Shown: in pieces, positions 7,569 to 15,564 of the stretch | How the letters are laid out: each line of letters starts with the position of its first letter | Numbering within the stretch: position 1 is the stretch's first letter | Assembly: GCA_023387085.1 (NCBI GenBank) | Contig: JAEWIL010000078.1 | Location: 1-32,970 of the forward strand | Direction: 5' to 3' | Source: Pseudomonadota bacterium | GTDB lineage: Bacteria > Pseudomonadota > Alphaproteobacteria > Sphingomonadales > Sphingomonadaceae | DNA length: 32,970 nucleotides | Notes under the pieces: generated by a model | Seen by the model: only the letters and a program-made list of their open reading frames with translations | The model's database searches: none | What the model was told of the DNA's origin: nothing | Made by a program: the position numbers and the translations under genes

Positions 7569-8360
7569 GTGCCGGGCCGCAACCTCGAAGCGGTGATCGC
7601 CGCGACCCGCGAGGTCGGCGACATGGCGATGGCGCGGTGGCGCGGCGAGGGCAAGGCGGTCAACGTCTGGAACAAGTCGCACGACAATCCGGTCAGCGAC
7701 GTCGATCTCGCGGTCGATGCGCGGCTGAAGGCGGTGCTGGGCGCGATGGTACCCGAAGCCGGATGGCTGTCCGAGGAGACCGCCGACAATGCCGACCGGC
7801 TGTCGTGCCGCGCGATGTGGTGCGTCGATCCGATCGACGGCACGCGCGATTTCATCCGCGGTCGTCCGGGCTGGTGCGTGTCGGTCGCGCTTGTCGTCGA
7901 CGGGCAAGCCGAACTCGGCGTTCTCTATGCGCCCGCGCTCGACGAGCTGTGGGTCGCGCGCAAGGGGCAAGGTGCGACGCTGAATGGCGAGACGCTGCGC
8001 GCGAGCCGTCGGATGATCTTCGATGGATCGCGTGTCCCCGCCGACAGCCTGCCCAAGATCGACCGCGACCTGATCATGGTGACCAAGCCGAACAGCATCG
8101 CGCTGCGCATGGCGCTCGTCGCCGACGATCGCGCCGATCTGGTCGCGACCCTGCGCTGGGGGTTCGAGTGGGATGTTGCGGCCGCAGCGCTCATCGCCAC
8201 CGAAGCCGGGGCGGTCGTCACCGACGCGTTCGGCGACCCGCTGGTCTTCAACACCCCCCGCGCGCAAGCCTTTGGCGTGATCGCCTGCGCCCCGGGAATC
8301 CACCGGGCCGTCGTCGGCCGCTTGCGCGATCGCGCGGTTGCGTTGACGTCAGCCAGTTGA
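7569..8360 (+). CDS. Inositol monophosphatase-family phosphatase (CysQ-like 3'(2'),5'-bisphosphate nucleotidase)
   Basis: This 263-residue cytoplasmic enzyme belongs to the Mg-dependent, lithium-sensitive phosphatase superfamily. Metal and phosphate residues are visible: Glu69-Glu70 in WLSEET, Asp87 and Asp90 in the DPIDGTRDF signature, and Asp202 in FEWDVAAAALI. Members hydrolyse myo-inositol-1-phosphate, histidinol phosphate, or 3'-phosphoadenosine 5'-phosphate. The WCVDPIDGTRDFIRG form and the length suggest the CysQ/PAP-phosphatase side, but the substrate cannot be fixed from sequence alone. The start is a GTG at 7569, preceded by AGGG; an ATG in DMAMARW (7623) would cut into the first helix. 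It follows pmbA by 10 bp, so the two are probably co-transcribed. Confidence 0.88.
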   Translation: MPGRNLEAVIAATREVGDMAMARWRGEGKAVNVWNKSHDNPVSDVDLAVDARLKAVLGAMVPEAGWLSEETADNADRLSCRAMWCVDPIDGTRDFIRGRPGWCVSVALVVDGQAELGVLYAPALDELWVARKGQGATLNGETLRASRRMIFDGSRVPADSLPKIDRDLIMVTKPNSIALRMALVADDRADLVATLRWGFEWDVAAAALIATEAGAVVTDAFGDPLVFNTPRAQAFGVIACAPGIHRAVVGRLRDRAVALTSAS

Positions 8361-8424
8361 CCGGCATCAGCCATTTCCGCATCGCGGAAACAGACGCCAG
8401 ACCCGCGCAACCGTCGCAGTCGGC

Positions 8425-8453
8425 TTGACTTTCAGGCCGACTCACCTTACTTG
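8425..8453 (+). promoter_or_regulatory. Possible sigma70 promoter of the alpha ribosomal operon
   Basis: CTTGACT contains a good -35 hexamer (TTGACT, 8425-8430). With a 17-bp spacer it is followed by TACTTG (8448-8453), which matches the -10 consensus only partly. It lies within the 226-bp gap before rpsM and would give a leader of about 130 nt. Confidence 0.35.
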
Positions 8454-8586
8454 CGCCTTCCATTCCGACAGCCTGACCGGACGGCGAAGCGCGGCAGCGT
8501 GTTCGTGGTCCGTTTTTTGCGTTGGAAATCAGACGCTTTGAGATGGGGTCGTTGCCAGCGGCCCTGTGGAGCAGGAGAAAGAATAA

Positions 8587-8955
8587 ATGGCACGTATTGC
8601 GGGCGTCAACCTGCCCACCAACAAGCGCGTGATCATCGCGCTCACCTATATCCACGGCATCGGTCGCAAGACCGCCGTCGACATCGCCGACAAGCTGGGC
8701 ATCGACCACAGCCGCCGCGTTCAGGACCTCAGCGACGCCGAGATCCTCCAGATCCGCGAAACGCTCGACGCCGACCACACGGTCGAGGGTGATCTTCGCC
8801 GCAACACGGCGATGAACATCAAGCGTCTGATGGACCTCGCCTGCTATCGCGGCCTGCGTCATCGCAAGGGCCTTCCCGTCCGCGGCCAGCGCACGCACAC
8901 CAATGCGCGCACCCGCAAGGGCAAGGCGAAGCCGATCGCTGGCAAGAAGAAGTAA
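8587..8955 (+). CDS. rpsM: Small ribosomal subunit protein uS13
   Basis: This 122-residue protein is ribosomal S13. It begins MARIAGVNLP and contains the helix-hairpin-helix YIHGIGRKTA, then LRHRKGLPVRGQRTHTNARTRKGK, the conserved head-domain tail that contacts 16S rRNA and tRNA. AGGAGAAA lies at proper distance upstream. It is the first gene of the alpha operon here. The gene before it is a phosphatase, so the secY-adk block that often precedes rpsM is not adjacent. Confidence 0.99.
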   Translation: MARIAGVNLPTNKRVIIALTYIHGIGRKTAVDIADKLGIDHSRRVQDLSDAEILQIRETLDADHTVEGDLRRNTAMNIKRLMDLACYRGLRHRKGLPVRGQRTHTNARTRKGKAKPIAGKKK

Positions 8956-8975
8956 GCCGGTTTTTCCGCGCCGGT

Positions 8976-8997
8976 GGCTGCGCGCAAGCGGCTGCGC
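8976..8997. repeat. Short direct repeat in the rpsM-rpsK spacer
   Basis: GGCTGCGC occurs twice, at 8976-8983 and 8990-8997, with 6 bp between the copies, in the 78-bp spacer between rpsM and rpsK. I cannot assign a function; a slipped or stem structure in the mRNA is possible. Confidence 0.4.
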
Positions 8998-9033
8998 CCC
9001 GGCTCGCTTTACGGATTAGGTTAGGATTTCATC

Positions 9034-9423
9034 ATGGCTCGTGAACCGCAGCGTCTTCGTCGGCGCGAACGCAAGAATATCTCGTCGGGCGTCGCCCACG
9101 TCAACGCAACCTTCAACAACACGATGATCACCATCACCGACGCGCAGGGCAATGCCATTGCCTGGTCGAGCGCCGGCATGATGGGCTTCAAGGGCAGCCG
9201 CAAGTCGACCCCGTACGCCGCGCAGGTCTGCGCCGAGGACGCGGGCAAGAAGGCCGCCGAACATGGCGTTCGCACGCTCGAGGTCGAGGTCAAGGGCCCC
9301 GGCGCGGGTCGTGAATCGGCGCTGCGTGCCCTGCAGGCCGTCGGGTTCCACATCACGTCGATCCGCGACGTGACGCCGATCCCGCACAATGGCGTCCGCC
9401 CGGCCAAGCGCCGCCGCGTCTGA
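9034..9423 (+). CDS. rpsK: Small ribosomal subunit protein uS11
   Basis: This 129-residue protein is ribosomal S11 of the 30S platform. Diagnostic segments are VAHVNATFNNTMITITD, AWSSAGMMGFKGSRKSTPYAAQ, VKGPGAGRESALRALQ and the Arg-rich end GVRPAKRRRV. It lies between rpsM and rpoA in the standard order, with an unusually long 78-bp gap before it and 104 bp after it. Confidence 0.99.
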   Translation: MAREPQRLRRRERKNISSGVAHVNATFNNTMITITDAQGNAIAWSSAGMMGFKGSRKSTPYAAQVCAEDAGKKAAEHGVRTLEVEVKGPGAGRESALRALQAVGFHITSIRDVTPIPHNGVRPAKRRRV

Positions 9424-9433
9424 CGCTTCCGGA

Positions 9434-9453
9434 CGGCCGCCTTCGGGCGGCCG
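9434..9453 (+). other. Stable UUCG-loop hairpin in the rpsK-rpoA spacer
   Basis: CGGCCGCC (9434-9441), TTCG, GGCGGCCG (9446-9453) gives a perfect 8-bp GC stem with the very stable UUCG tetraloop, 10 bp after the rpsK stop. No T-run follows, so it is unlikely to be a full terminator. It could protect or pause the transcript between rpsK and rpoA. Confidence 0.6.
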
Positions 9454-9527
9454 CGCCGTCACAATACCTACCGCTGGACCGGCCCACCGACCCCGCAAGC
9501 CGTCCCGCCTCTAGCAAAGGGAAGTCC

Positions 9528-10586
9528 ATGACTGTCAATATCCGGAACTGGCAGGAATTGAAGAAGCCCAGCAACCTGGAAATCAAGGCCGGCGGCGACG
9601 GCAAGCGCAAGGCGACCTTCGTCGCCGAGCCGCTTGAGCGCGGTTTCGGCCTGACGCTCGGCAACGCGCTGCGCCGCGTTCTGCTCTCGTCGCTCCAGGG
9701 TGCTGCGATCACGTCGATCAAGATCGAGAACGTGCTGCACGAATTCTCGAGCCTTGCGGGCGTGCGCGAGGATGTCACCGACATCGTCCTCAACGTCAAG
9801 CAGATCGCCCTCAAGATGGAAGGCGAAGGCCCCAAGCGGCTGCAGCTTTCGGCCACCGGTCCCGCGACCGTCAAGGCCGGCGACATCATGGTGTCGGGCG
9901 ACATCAAGGTAATGAACCCGAACCACGTCATCTGCCACCTCGACGAAGGCGCGACGCTGAACATGGAACTCGTTGCCGACACCGGCAAGGGTTACGTCCC
10001 AGCGACTGCCAACCGTCCGGTCGACGCGCCGATCGGCCTGATCCCGGTCGACTCGCTCTACTCGCCTGTGCGCCAGGTCGCCTACAAGGTCGACAATGCC
10101 CGTATCGGTCAGGAACTTGACTTCGACAAGCTGAGCCTCACCGTCGAAACCGACGGCACGGTGACCCCGGAAGACGCCGTCGCCTATGCCGCGCGCATCC
10201 TTCAGGACCAGCTGCAGGTCTTCGTCCACTTCGAAGAGGCGATGAACGACAGCGGCCTGATCGGTGTCGCGGCTCCGTCGACCACCGCCGACGAATCGGA
10301 CGTCAACCAGCTCAACCGCTTCCTTCTCAAGAAGGTCGACGAGCTGGAACTGTCGGTGCGGAGCGCGAACTGCCTCAAGAACGACAATATCATCTACATC
10401 GGCGATCTGGTCCAGAAAACCGAAGCCGAAATGCTCCGTACGCCGAACTTCGGCCGCAAGTCCTTGAACGAAATCAAGGAAGTGCTGTCGTCGATGGGCC
10501 TGCGTCTGGGCATGGATATCCCCGGCTGGCCGCCGGAAAATATCGAGGAAATGGCGAAGAAGCTCGAACAGGAACTTCTCGGCTGA
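9528..10586 (+). CDS. rpoA: RNA polymerase alpha subunit
   Basis: The 352-residue protein is RpoA. The N-terminal dimerisation domain (about 1-235) includes LERGFGLTLGNALRRVLLSSLQGAAITSIKIENVLHEFSS across two helices, and VNPxx-like MNPNHVICHLDE. The C-terminal domain (about 265-340) has LSVRSANCLKNDNIIYIGDLVQKTEAEMLRTPNFGRKSLNEIKEVL, which contacts UP elements and activators. Length is slightly above E. coli's 329, because of the linker and tail as in other alphaproteobacteria. AAAGGGAAG lies upstream of the ATG. Confidence 0.99.
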   Translation: MTVNIRNWQELKKPSNLEIKAGGDGKRKATFVAEPLERGFGLTLGNALRRVLLSSLQGAAITSIKIENVLHEFSSLAGVREDVTDIVLNVKQIALKMEGEGPKRLQLSATGPATVKAGDIMVSGDIKVMNPNHVICHLDEGATLNMELVADTGKGYVPATANRPVDAPIGLIPVDSLYSPVRQVAYKVDNARIGQELDFDKLSLTVETDGTVTPEDAVAYAARILQDQLQVFVHFEEAMNDSGLIGVAAPSTTADESDVNQLNRFLLKKVDELELSVRSANCLKNDNIIYIGDLVQKTEAEMLRTPNFGRKSLNEIKEVLSSMGLRLGMDIPGWPPENIEEMAKKLEQELLG

Positions 10587-10599
10587 TCTCAAGCCTGTC

Positions 10600-10658
10600 C
10601 CCCGGCGGAAGCCGGGGTGCAGTCGGAAGGGTTTATGGTCCCCGGCTTTCGCCGGGGA
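10600..10658. repeat. Pair of related palindromic elements between rpoA and rplQ
   Basis: Two GC-rich hairpins with the same core lie 22 bp apart: CCCCGGC-GGAA-GCCGGGG at 10600-10617, and TCCCCGGC-TTTC-GCCGGGGA at 10639-10658. The second loop (TTTC) is the reverse complement of GAAA, so the second unit resembles an inverted, slightly diverged copy of the first. No T-runs follow. They look like REP-type intergenic palindromes, which are common in sphingomonad genomes, here inside a ribosomal protein operon. Confidence 0.65.
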
Positions 10659-10741
10659 ACACGAAGGGCAAAGGGCTCCCCCTGAAGCGGGCCTGGTCTG
10701 GGCTACCTTACACGGGCCCTTAACGAACGAAGGAATGGATT

Positions 10742-11161
10742 ATGCGTCATAAATCGGGTGGCCGGAAGCTTCAGCGCACGAGCGCGCATCGCACGGCCCT
10801 GTTTCGCAACATGTCGGCCTCGCTCATCAAGCATGAGCAGATCACGACGACCGTCGCCAAGGCGAAGGAACTGCGTCCCTATGTCGAAAAGCTGGTGACC
10901 CTCGCCAAGCGCGGTGGCCTCGCCAACCGTCGGCTCGCACAGAGCCGCCTGCTCGACGACACGCAGCTGAAGAAGCTCTTCGACGTGCTCGCCGAGCGCT
11001 ACAAGGACCGCAACGGCGGATACACCCGCATCATCAAGGCCGGCATCCGCGCCTCCGACGCGGCGCCGATCGCGATCATCGAATTCGTCGACCGCGACGT
11101 CGATGCCAAGGGCCAGGATTCGGGTCCGGTGCTGAGCGACGGGGAACTGGAAGACGCGTAA
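10742..11161 (+). CDS. rplQ: Large ribosomal subunit protein bL17
   Basis: This 139-residue protein is ribosomal L17: MRHKSGGRKLQRTSAHRTALFRNMSASLIKHEQI at the start, ending with GGYTRIIKAGIRASDAAPIAIIEFVDRD and an acidic tail. AAGGA lies upstream of the ATG. It is the last gene of the alpha operon and is followed by a strong terminator. The 155-bp gap from rpoA holds the palindromic pair. Confidence 0.99.
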   Translation: MRHKSGGRKLQRTSAHRTALFRNMSASLIKHEQITTTVAKAKELRPYVEKLVTLAKRGGLANRRLAQSRLLDDTQLKKLFDVLAERYKDRNGGYTRIIKAGIRASDAAPIAIIEFVDRDVDAKGQDSGPVLSDGELEDA

Positions 11162-11186
11162 GACGCGATTACCGGCAATCAAGATC

Positions 11187-11222
11187 AAGGGCGGCATCCG
11201 CAGGGACTGCCGCCCTTTTCTT
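11187..11222 (+). terminator. Rho-independent terminator of the alpha operon
   Basis: AAGGGCGGCA (11187-11196) pairs perfectly with TGCCGCCCTT (11208-11217) around an 11-nt loop, followed by TTCTT. It is 25 bp after the rplQ stop. Confidence 0.9.
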
Positions 11223-11349
11223 ATGTACCGCAGGCGGCCGCTTCGCATCGGCCTGAACGGTTCGTCGGCGCAAATCCCCTTGCCGGTCGCTTTTCCATCC
11301 TTACAGTGCGGCGCACGAATATTACCCTGCCGATGAGGATCGCCTTGCC

Positions 11350-13503
11350 ATGCCCCCTACTCCCCTTCGCGCGCCGCTGGCGCTGGCCCTGCTGATGGCG
11401 GCGCCGGTTGCTGCCGGGGCGGCCGACAGCGCCCCCGCACCCGCGCCTGCGGCGAAGATCGCCTATCCCGCGACCGAACGGGGCCATGTCGTCGATCCGC
11501 AGTTCGGCGTCGATGTCGCCGATCCCTATCGCTGGCTCGAGGACGATGTTCGCGTCAATCCGAAGGTTGCGGGATGGGTCGCCGAACAGAATAAGCTGAC
11601 CGACGCGTATCTGGCGACGCTTCCCGGTCGCGACGCGTTCAAGGCGCGGATGACCGAGCTCTATAATTACGAGCGTTTCGGCCTGCCGCGCAAAGCCGGC
11701 ACGCGCTATTTCTATACGCGCAACGACGGGTTGCAGGCACAGTCGGTGCTGTATGTCCGCGACGGCCTGAAGGGCGAGGGCCGCGAACTGATCGACCCCA
11801 ACGCTTGGGCGAAAGACGGCGCGACTGCGCTCGCCGAGTGGGAGCCGTCGGAGGATGGCAACTATCTTCTCTATGCGGTGCAGGACGGCGGCACCGACTG
11901 GCGGATCGTCCGCGTCAAGGATGTCGCGACGGGCAAGGATACCGGCGACGAGATTCGCTGGGTCAAATTCTCCGGCCTGTCATGGGCGAAGGATGGCAGC
12001 GGCTTTTACTATTCGCGCTTCCCGGAGCCGACGGAAGGCCAGACCTTTCAGTCGCTCAACGAAAATCACGCGGTCTATTTCCACAAGCTCGGCACCCCGC
12101 AAAGCGCCGATACGCTGATCCACGCGACCCCCGACCGGCCGAAGCGCGACCATCGCGCGATAGTCACCGACGATGGCCGATATGTTCTGGTGGTGTCGTC
12201 CGAAGGGACCGACGAGCGATATGGTCTGACGCTCTATCCGGCCAAAGGCGGCAAGCCGATCGCGCTGGTTTCGGACTATGCGAACAATTGGGAATATGTC
12301 GCGAACGAAGGCACGCGCTTCACCTTCCTGACCAACAAGGATGCGCCCCGCGCCCGGCTCGTGTCGATCGACATCCGCAAGCCCGGCGAACTGACCGAAC
12401 TCGTCGCCGAGAATGAAGCGACGCTGGTCGGCGCTTCGCGCGTCGGCAACCGGATCATCCTGTCCTATCTGGGCGATGCAAAATCGGAAGCCGAAATGAT
12501 CGGGCTCGACGGCAAGCCGATCTCGGCGATCCGTCTTGCCGACATCGGATCGGCGACGGGCTTTGGCGGCAATCCCAAGGATCCCGAGACCTTCTACAGC
12601 TTCTCGAGCTATGCGACGCCGACGACGATCTATCGCCTCGACACGGTGACCGGAAAGAGCGAGGTCTTTGCGGCGCCGAAGCTGACCTTCGATCCGAAGC
12701 AATATTCGGTCGAGCAGCGCTTCTACAAGTCGAAGGACGGCACCGAAGTGCCGATGTTCGTTGTCATGAAGAAGGGTCTCGACCGGTCGAAGGGTTCGCC
12801 CACGCTGCTCTACGGCTATGGCGGCTTCAACGTGTCGATGACGCCGGCCTTCTCGCCGACAAAGCTCGCATGGATGGAGGCCGGCGGCGTGTTCGCGGTC
12901 GCCAACCTGCGCGGCGGCGGCGAATATGGCAAGGCGTGGCATGACGGCGGCCGCCTCGACAAGAAACAGAATGCCTTCGACGATTTCATCGCCGCGGGCG
13001 AATATCTGATCGGCGAAGGCATCACCGGCAAGGGCCAGCTCGCGATCGAGGGCGGATCGAACGGCGGCCTGCTCGTCGGCGCGGTGACCAACCAGCGCCC
13101 CGACCTGTTCGCCGCCGCGCTGCCTGCGGTCGGCGTGATGGACATGCTGCGCTTCGACCGCTTCACCGCCGGCCGCTATTGGGTCGACGATTATGGCTAT
13201 CCGTCGAAGGAGGCCGACTTTCGCAACCTCCTCGCCTATTCGCCCTATCATAATGTCCAGAGCGGCAAGACCTATCCGGCGATCCTCGTCACCACCGCCG
13301 ACACCGACGACCGCGTGGTGCCTGGACACAGTTTCAAATATACCGCCGAACTGCAGCATCAGGACATCGGGCCGAAGCCGCACCTGATCCGGATCGAAAC
13401 GCGCGCGGGCCATGGATCGGGCAAGCCGACCGACAAGATCATTGCCGAGGCTGCCGACAAATATGCCTTTGCCGCCAAATGGACCGGCCTCGAGGTAAAA
13501 TAG
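11350..13503 (+). CDS. Secreted prolyl oligopeptidase (S9A)
   Basis: This 717-residue protein is prolyl oligopeptidase, which cleaves short peptides after proline. A signal peptide (1-24, ending AAGA) indicates export, unlike cytosolic animal enzymes. The N-terminal wrap has DPYRWLEDD, the seven-bladed propeller spans about 100-450, and the hydrolase domain follows with LLYGYGGFNVSMTP and ANLRGGGEYGKAWH. The triad is Ser570 in GGSNGG, Asp653 in ADTDDRVVPGHSFKY and His688 in RAGHGSGKPT; spacing matches porcine POP (554/641/680). It follows the alpha-operon terminator by 127 bp and so needs its own promoter, which I could not locate. Its 3' end overlaps the next gene by 25 bp. Confidence 0.96.
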   Translation: MPPTPLRAPLALALLMAAPVAAGAADSAPAPAPAAKIAYPATERGHVVDPQFGVDVADPYRWLEDDVRVNPKVAGWVAEQNKLTDAYLATLPGRDAFKARMTELYNYERFGLPRKAGTRYFYTRNDGLQAQSVLYVRDGLKGEGRELIDPNAWAKDGATALAEWEPSEDGNYLLYAVQDGGTDWRIVRVKDVATGKDTGDEIRWVKFSGLSWAKDGSGFYYSRFPEPTEGQTFQSLNENHAVYFHKLGTPQSADTLIHATPDRPKRDHRAIVTDDGRYVLVVSSEGTDERYGLTLYPAKGGKPIALVSDYANNWEYVANEGTRFTFLTNKDAPRARLVSIDIRKPGELTELVAENEATLVGASRVGNRIILSYLGDAKSEAEMIGLDGKPISAIRLADIGSATGFGGNPKDPETFYSFSSYATPTTIYRLDTVTGKSEVFAAPKLTFDPKQYSVEQRFYKSKDGTEVPMFVVMKKGLDRSKGSPTLLYGYGGFNVSMTPAFSPTKLAWMEAGGVFAVANLRGGGEYGKAWHDGGRLDKKQNAFDDFIAAGEYLIGEGITGKGQLAIEGGSNGGLLVGAVTNQRPDLFAAALPAVGVMDMLRFDRFTAGRYWVDDYGYPSKEADFRNLLAYSPYHNVQSGKTYPAILVTTADTDDRVVPGHSFKYTAELQHQDIGPKPHLIRIETRAGHGSGKPTDKIIAEAADKYAFAAKWTGLEVK

Positions 13504-14588
13504 CGCGCTGGCCGTGGATTGCCGCTGCAATCCTGCTGGGATGCGCGGCGGCGATCCGGGCGATTCTGCCGGACGGTCGCGCCGCGCGCGTCGAACGCAT
13601 CGCCGCCTGCCCGGCGCCCGCCGCCGTTCCCAAGGTCGAATATCTCGCCGATGGGCGAAGGGCCGTCCGGTTGCGCATATTGCTGTGGAACGTCGAGGGC
13701 TTGCCGTGGCCGATCCGCAGCGGGCGCGGACCGAAGCTGGCGTATATTGCCGGCTGGATCGCACGGCGCCGCGCGGCGGGCCTCGGGCCCGATATCCTTA
13801 TCATGCACAAGGCCTTCATCCCCGAGGCATCGCGCATTCCGGTCGCAGCGGGCTTCGCCTCGGTTGTTCCCGGGCCTTCGCTTGACGCGCGCCGACGTCT
13901 TCCGGCGGCGAAAGCAGCCGCTGACTATCCGGCGCGCGCGCATTGGTGGAAGGGCGAGCGCGTCGGCAAATGGCTCGATAGCGGGCTCTATATTGCCACC
14001 GACCTGCCCGTCGAGACGGCGACGAGCGAGGCGTTCGGCGCCGATAGCTGCGCGGGCTATGACTGCCTGTCGAACAAGGGCGCCCAGTTGCTCTCGATCG
14101 CGCTGCCCGGGGCGCCCGAGCCGCTCTATCTCTTCAACACCCATCGCAACTCGCGCGAGCCCGCGGGCGTGCCGGTCGCGCGCGCCGAGGCGGCGCACGT
14201 CCTGCAGACGCGCGAGAATGATGCGCTGCTCGCCGGCTTCGTCCCGCCGGGTTCAGCGATGATCGCGGCAGGCGATTTCAACAATTATCGCGCCGGCGAC
14301 AAGCGCGGCACCTTCGCCGACGATCCCGCGTTCCACCTCGCGGGCAAGGCGGCCGGCTATCGCGCGCGGCCGGCGCCAATGACCGACGCGGCAGCCTGGC
14401 GCAAGGCCTATGACCTCATCGGCTATCGCAGTTCGGGCGGGCTTCGCATCGAACCGTTCGCGGTCGCGACGCTGTTCGACGGCCAGCATGGTCCGCGGCT
14501 CGCGGACCATGCTGCGCAATATATTGTCTTTCGCGTCAGCTGGCGCGACGGTGCGGCGGCGCCACCGGTCAGGGCGTGCCGCCGCTAA
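13479..14588 (+). CDS. EEP-fold (endonuclease/exonuclease/phosphatase) protein with altered catalytic Glu
   Basis: The 369-residue protein has an N-terminal membrane anchor (about 11-30, WPWIAAAILLGCAAAIRAIL) and then an EEP/DNase I-like fold of the sphingomyelinase-like type. Conserved elements are LLWNVEGLPWP (Asn71), LYLFNTHRNS (His222), AAGDFNNY (Asp266, Asn268) and LADHAAQYIVF (Asp343-His344). The position normally holding the metal-binding Glu in a L-Q-E-A-F motif reads M-H-K-A-F (His110-Lys111). The family cleaves phosphodiesters in nucleic acids or lipids with Mg2+; loss of that Glu should impair metal binding. The frame is intact over the full length and reads normally. The ATG at 13479 overlaps the prolyl oligopeptidase end by 25 bp, so the genes are probably coupled. 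Confidence 0.82.
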   Translation: MDRPRGKIARWPWIAAAILLGCAAAIRAILPDGRAARVERIAACPAPAAVPKVEYLADGRRAVRLRILLWNVEGLPWPIRSGRGPKLAYIAGWIARRRAAGLGPDILIMHKAFIPEASRIPVAAGFASVVPGPSLDARRRLPAAKAAADYPARAHWWKGERVGKWLDSGLYIATDLPVETATSEAFGADSCAGYDCLSNKGAQLLSIALPGAPEPLYLFNTHRNSREPAGVPVARAEAAHVLQTRENDALLAGFVPPGSAMIAAGDFNNYRAGDKRGTFADDPAFHLAGKAAGYRARPAPMTDAAAWRKAYDLIGYRSSGGLRIEPFAVATLFDGQHGPRLADHAAQYIVFRVSWRDGAAAPPVRACRR

Positions 14589-14597
14589 GCCACGATT

Positions 14598-14897
14598 TCA
14601 GCGGGGAGGCAGGCGGTCGCGGATTTCGCCGAGGCGGTCGTTGATGCTGAAGACCACCATGTAGATTTCGATCACGATGCGCCACATGAGCGTCCCGAAC
14701 AACAGGCCGACCACCGCCAGCAGCAGCATGCCGAGCCCGCTCGATGCGTTATAGGACATCATGCTGACCGCAGCGAAGAGCGCGAACAGCGCCCATAGCA
14801 CGATGCCGATAAGCCCCAACCAATAGACGATCCTCAGGACCGTCGGCGCAACCATCTTGTCGAACTTGAAAAGATCACCGATTTCAAAACCGTTCAT
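14598..14897 (-). CDS. DUF4282 domain membrane protein
   Basis: This 99-residue protein begins MNGFEIGDLFKFDKMVAPTVLRIVYWLG, the hallmark of the DUF4282 family. It has two transmembrane segments (about 20-48 and 56-80) and a charged C-terminal tail, DRLGEIRDRLPPR. Function is unknown; members are small inner-membrane proteins. GGGGAAAG lies just upstream of the ATG at 14897. It is convergent with the EEP gene (9 bp between stops) and divergent from the methionine sulfoxide reductase gene. Confidence 0.85.
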   Translation of the reverse strand: MNGFEIGDLFKFDKMVAPTVLRIVYWLGLIGIVLWALFALFAAVSMMSYNASSGLGMLLLAVVGLLFGTLMWRIVIEIYMVVFSINDRLGEIRDRLPPR

Positions 14898-15041
14898 TGC
14901 TTTCCCCCTACGACATGCATCGCGGCCCCTGCCCCGATGCCGTAGAGGAAGGTTGCATGTTTTCCGCGCAATAGGAAGCCCGTTGCCAAACGCGCCCGCG
15001 ATCCCGACATAGCGGTTGTCACCAGAACCCGGAGCCTTCGC

Positions 15042-15530
15042 ATGTCCTACGCCCTCGCTTTCACCGCCACCGATCCCGCCGCGCTGTGGGCGGAGGCAGC
15101 CGATGCCGCGGAAGCGCTGGTCGCGGGCGAGCCCGACGGGATCGCCAATATGGCGAATGTCGCGGCGCTGATCTGGCAGGCGATCCCCGGTCTCAACTGG
15201 GCGGGCTTCTATCGCTTCGACGGCACAGAGTTGGTGCTCGGCCCGTTCCAGGGCAAGGCGGCGTGCATCCGCATCCCGCTCGACAAGGGGGTGTGCGGCG
15301 CCGCCGCACGGCTCCGCGAGACGCAGCGCGTCGACGACGTCCATGCCTTCGCCGGCCACATCGCCTGCGACGCCGACAGTCGCAGCGAACTGGTCGTGCC
15401 GATCGTCGTCGGCGGACAGTTGATCGGCGTGCTCGATCTCGACAGTCCGACGCCATCGCGTTTTACCGTCGACGACCAGGCCGGCGCCGAAGCGCTGGTC
15501 GCGCGGATCGCAGCCGCGCTCGCCGCCTGA
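15042..15530 (+). CDS. msrC: Free methionine-(R)-sulfoxide reductase (GAF domain, fRMsr)
   Basis: The 162-residue protein is a GAF-fold enzyme reducing free L-methionine-(R)-sulfoxide in the cytoplasm with thioredoxin. NWAGFYR and LVLGPFQGKAACIRIPLDKGVCG are family signatures. Three catalytic cysteines are present, Cys75, Cys85 and Cys109; their spacing of 10 and 24 residues equals that of E. coli fRMsr (84/94/118). HIACDADSRSELVVPI and LIGVLDLDSP complete the domain. CGGAG precedes the ATG by about 8 bases. The gene appears monocistronic. Confidence 0.94.
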   Translation: MSYALAFTATDPAALWAEAADAAEALVAGEPDGIANMANVAALIWQAIPGLNWAGFYRFDGTELVLGPFQGKAACIRIPLDKGVCGAAARLRETQRVDDVHAFAGHIACDADSRSELVVPIVVGGQLIGVLDLDSPTPSRFTVDDQAGAEALVARIAAALAA

Positions 15531-15564
15531 TGCCCTGACCCAAATTGGGACGCCAATCTCAGGG

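Noticed and set aside
6173..7855. 560-residue minus-strand open frame opposite pmbA
   Set aside because: Antisense of pmbA, no domains, no start signal.
11980..13764. 594-residue minus-strand open frame across the prolyl oligopeptidase and EEP genes
   Set aside because: It covers parts of two convincing genes and reads as Arg-rich random sequence, so it is a shadow frame.
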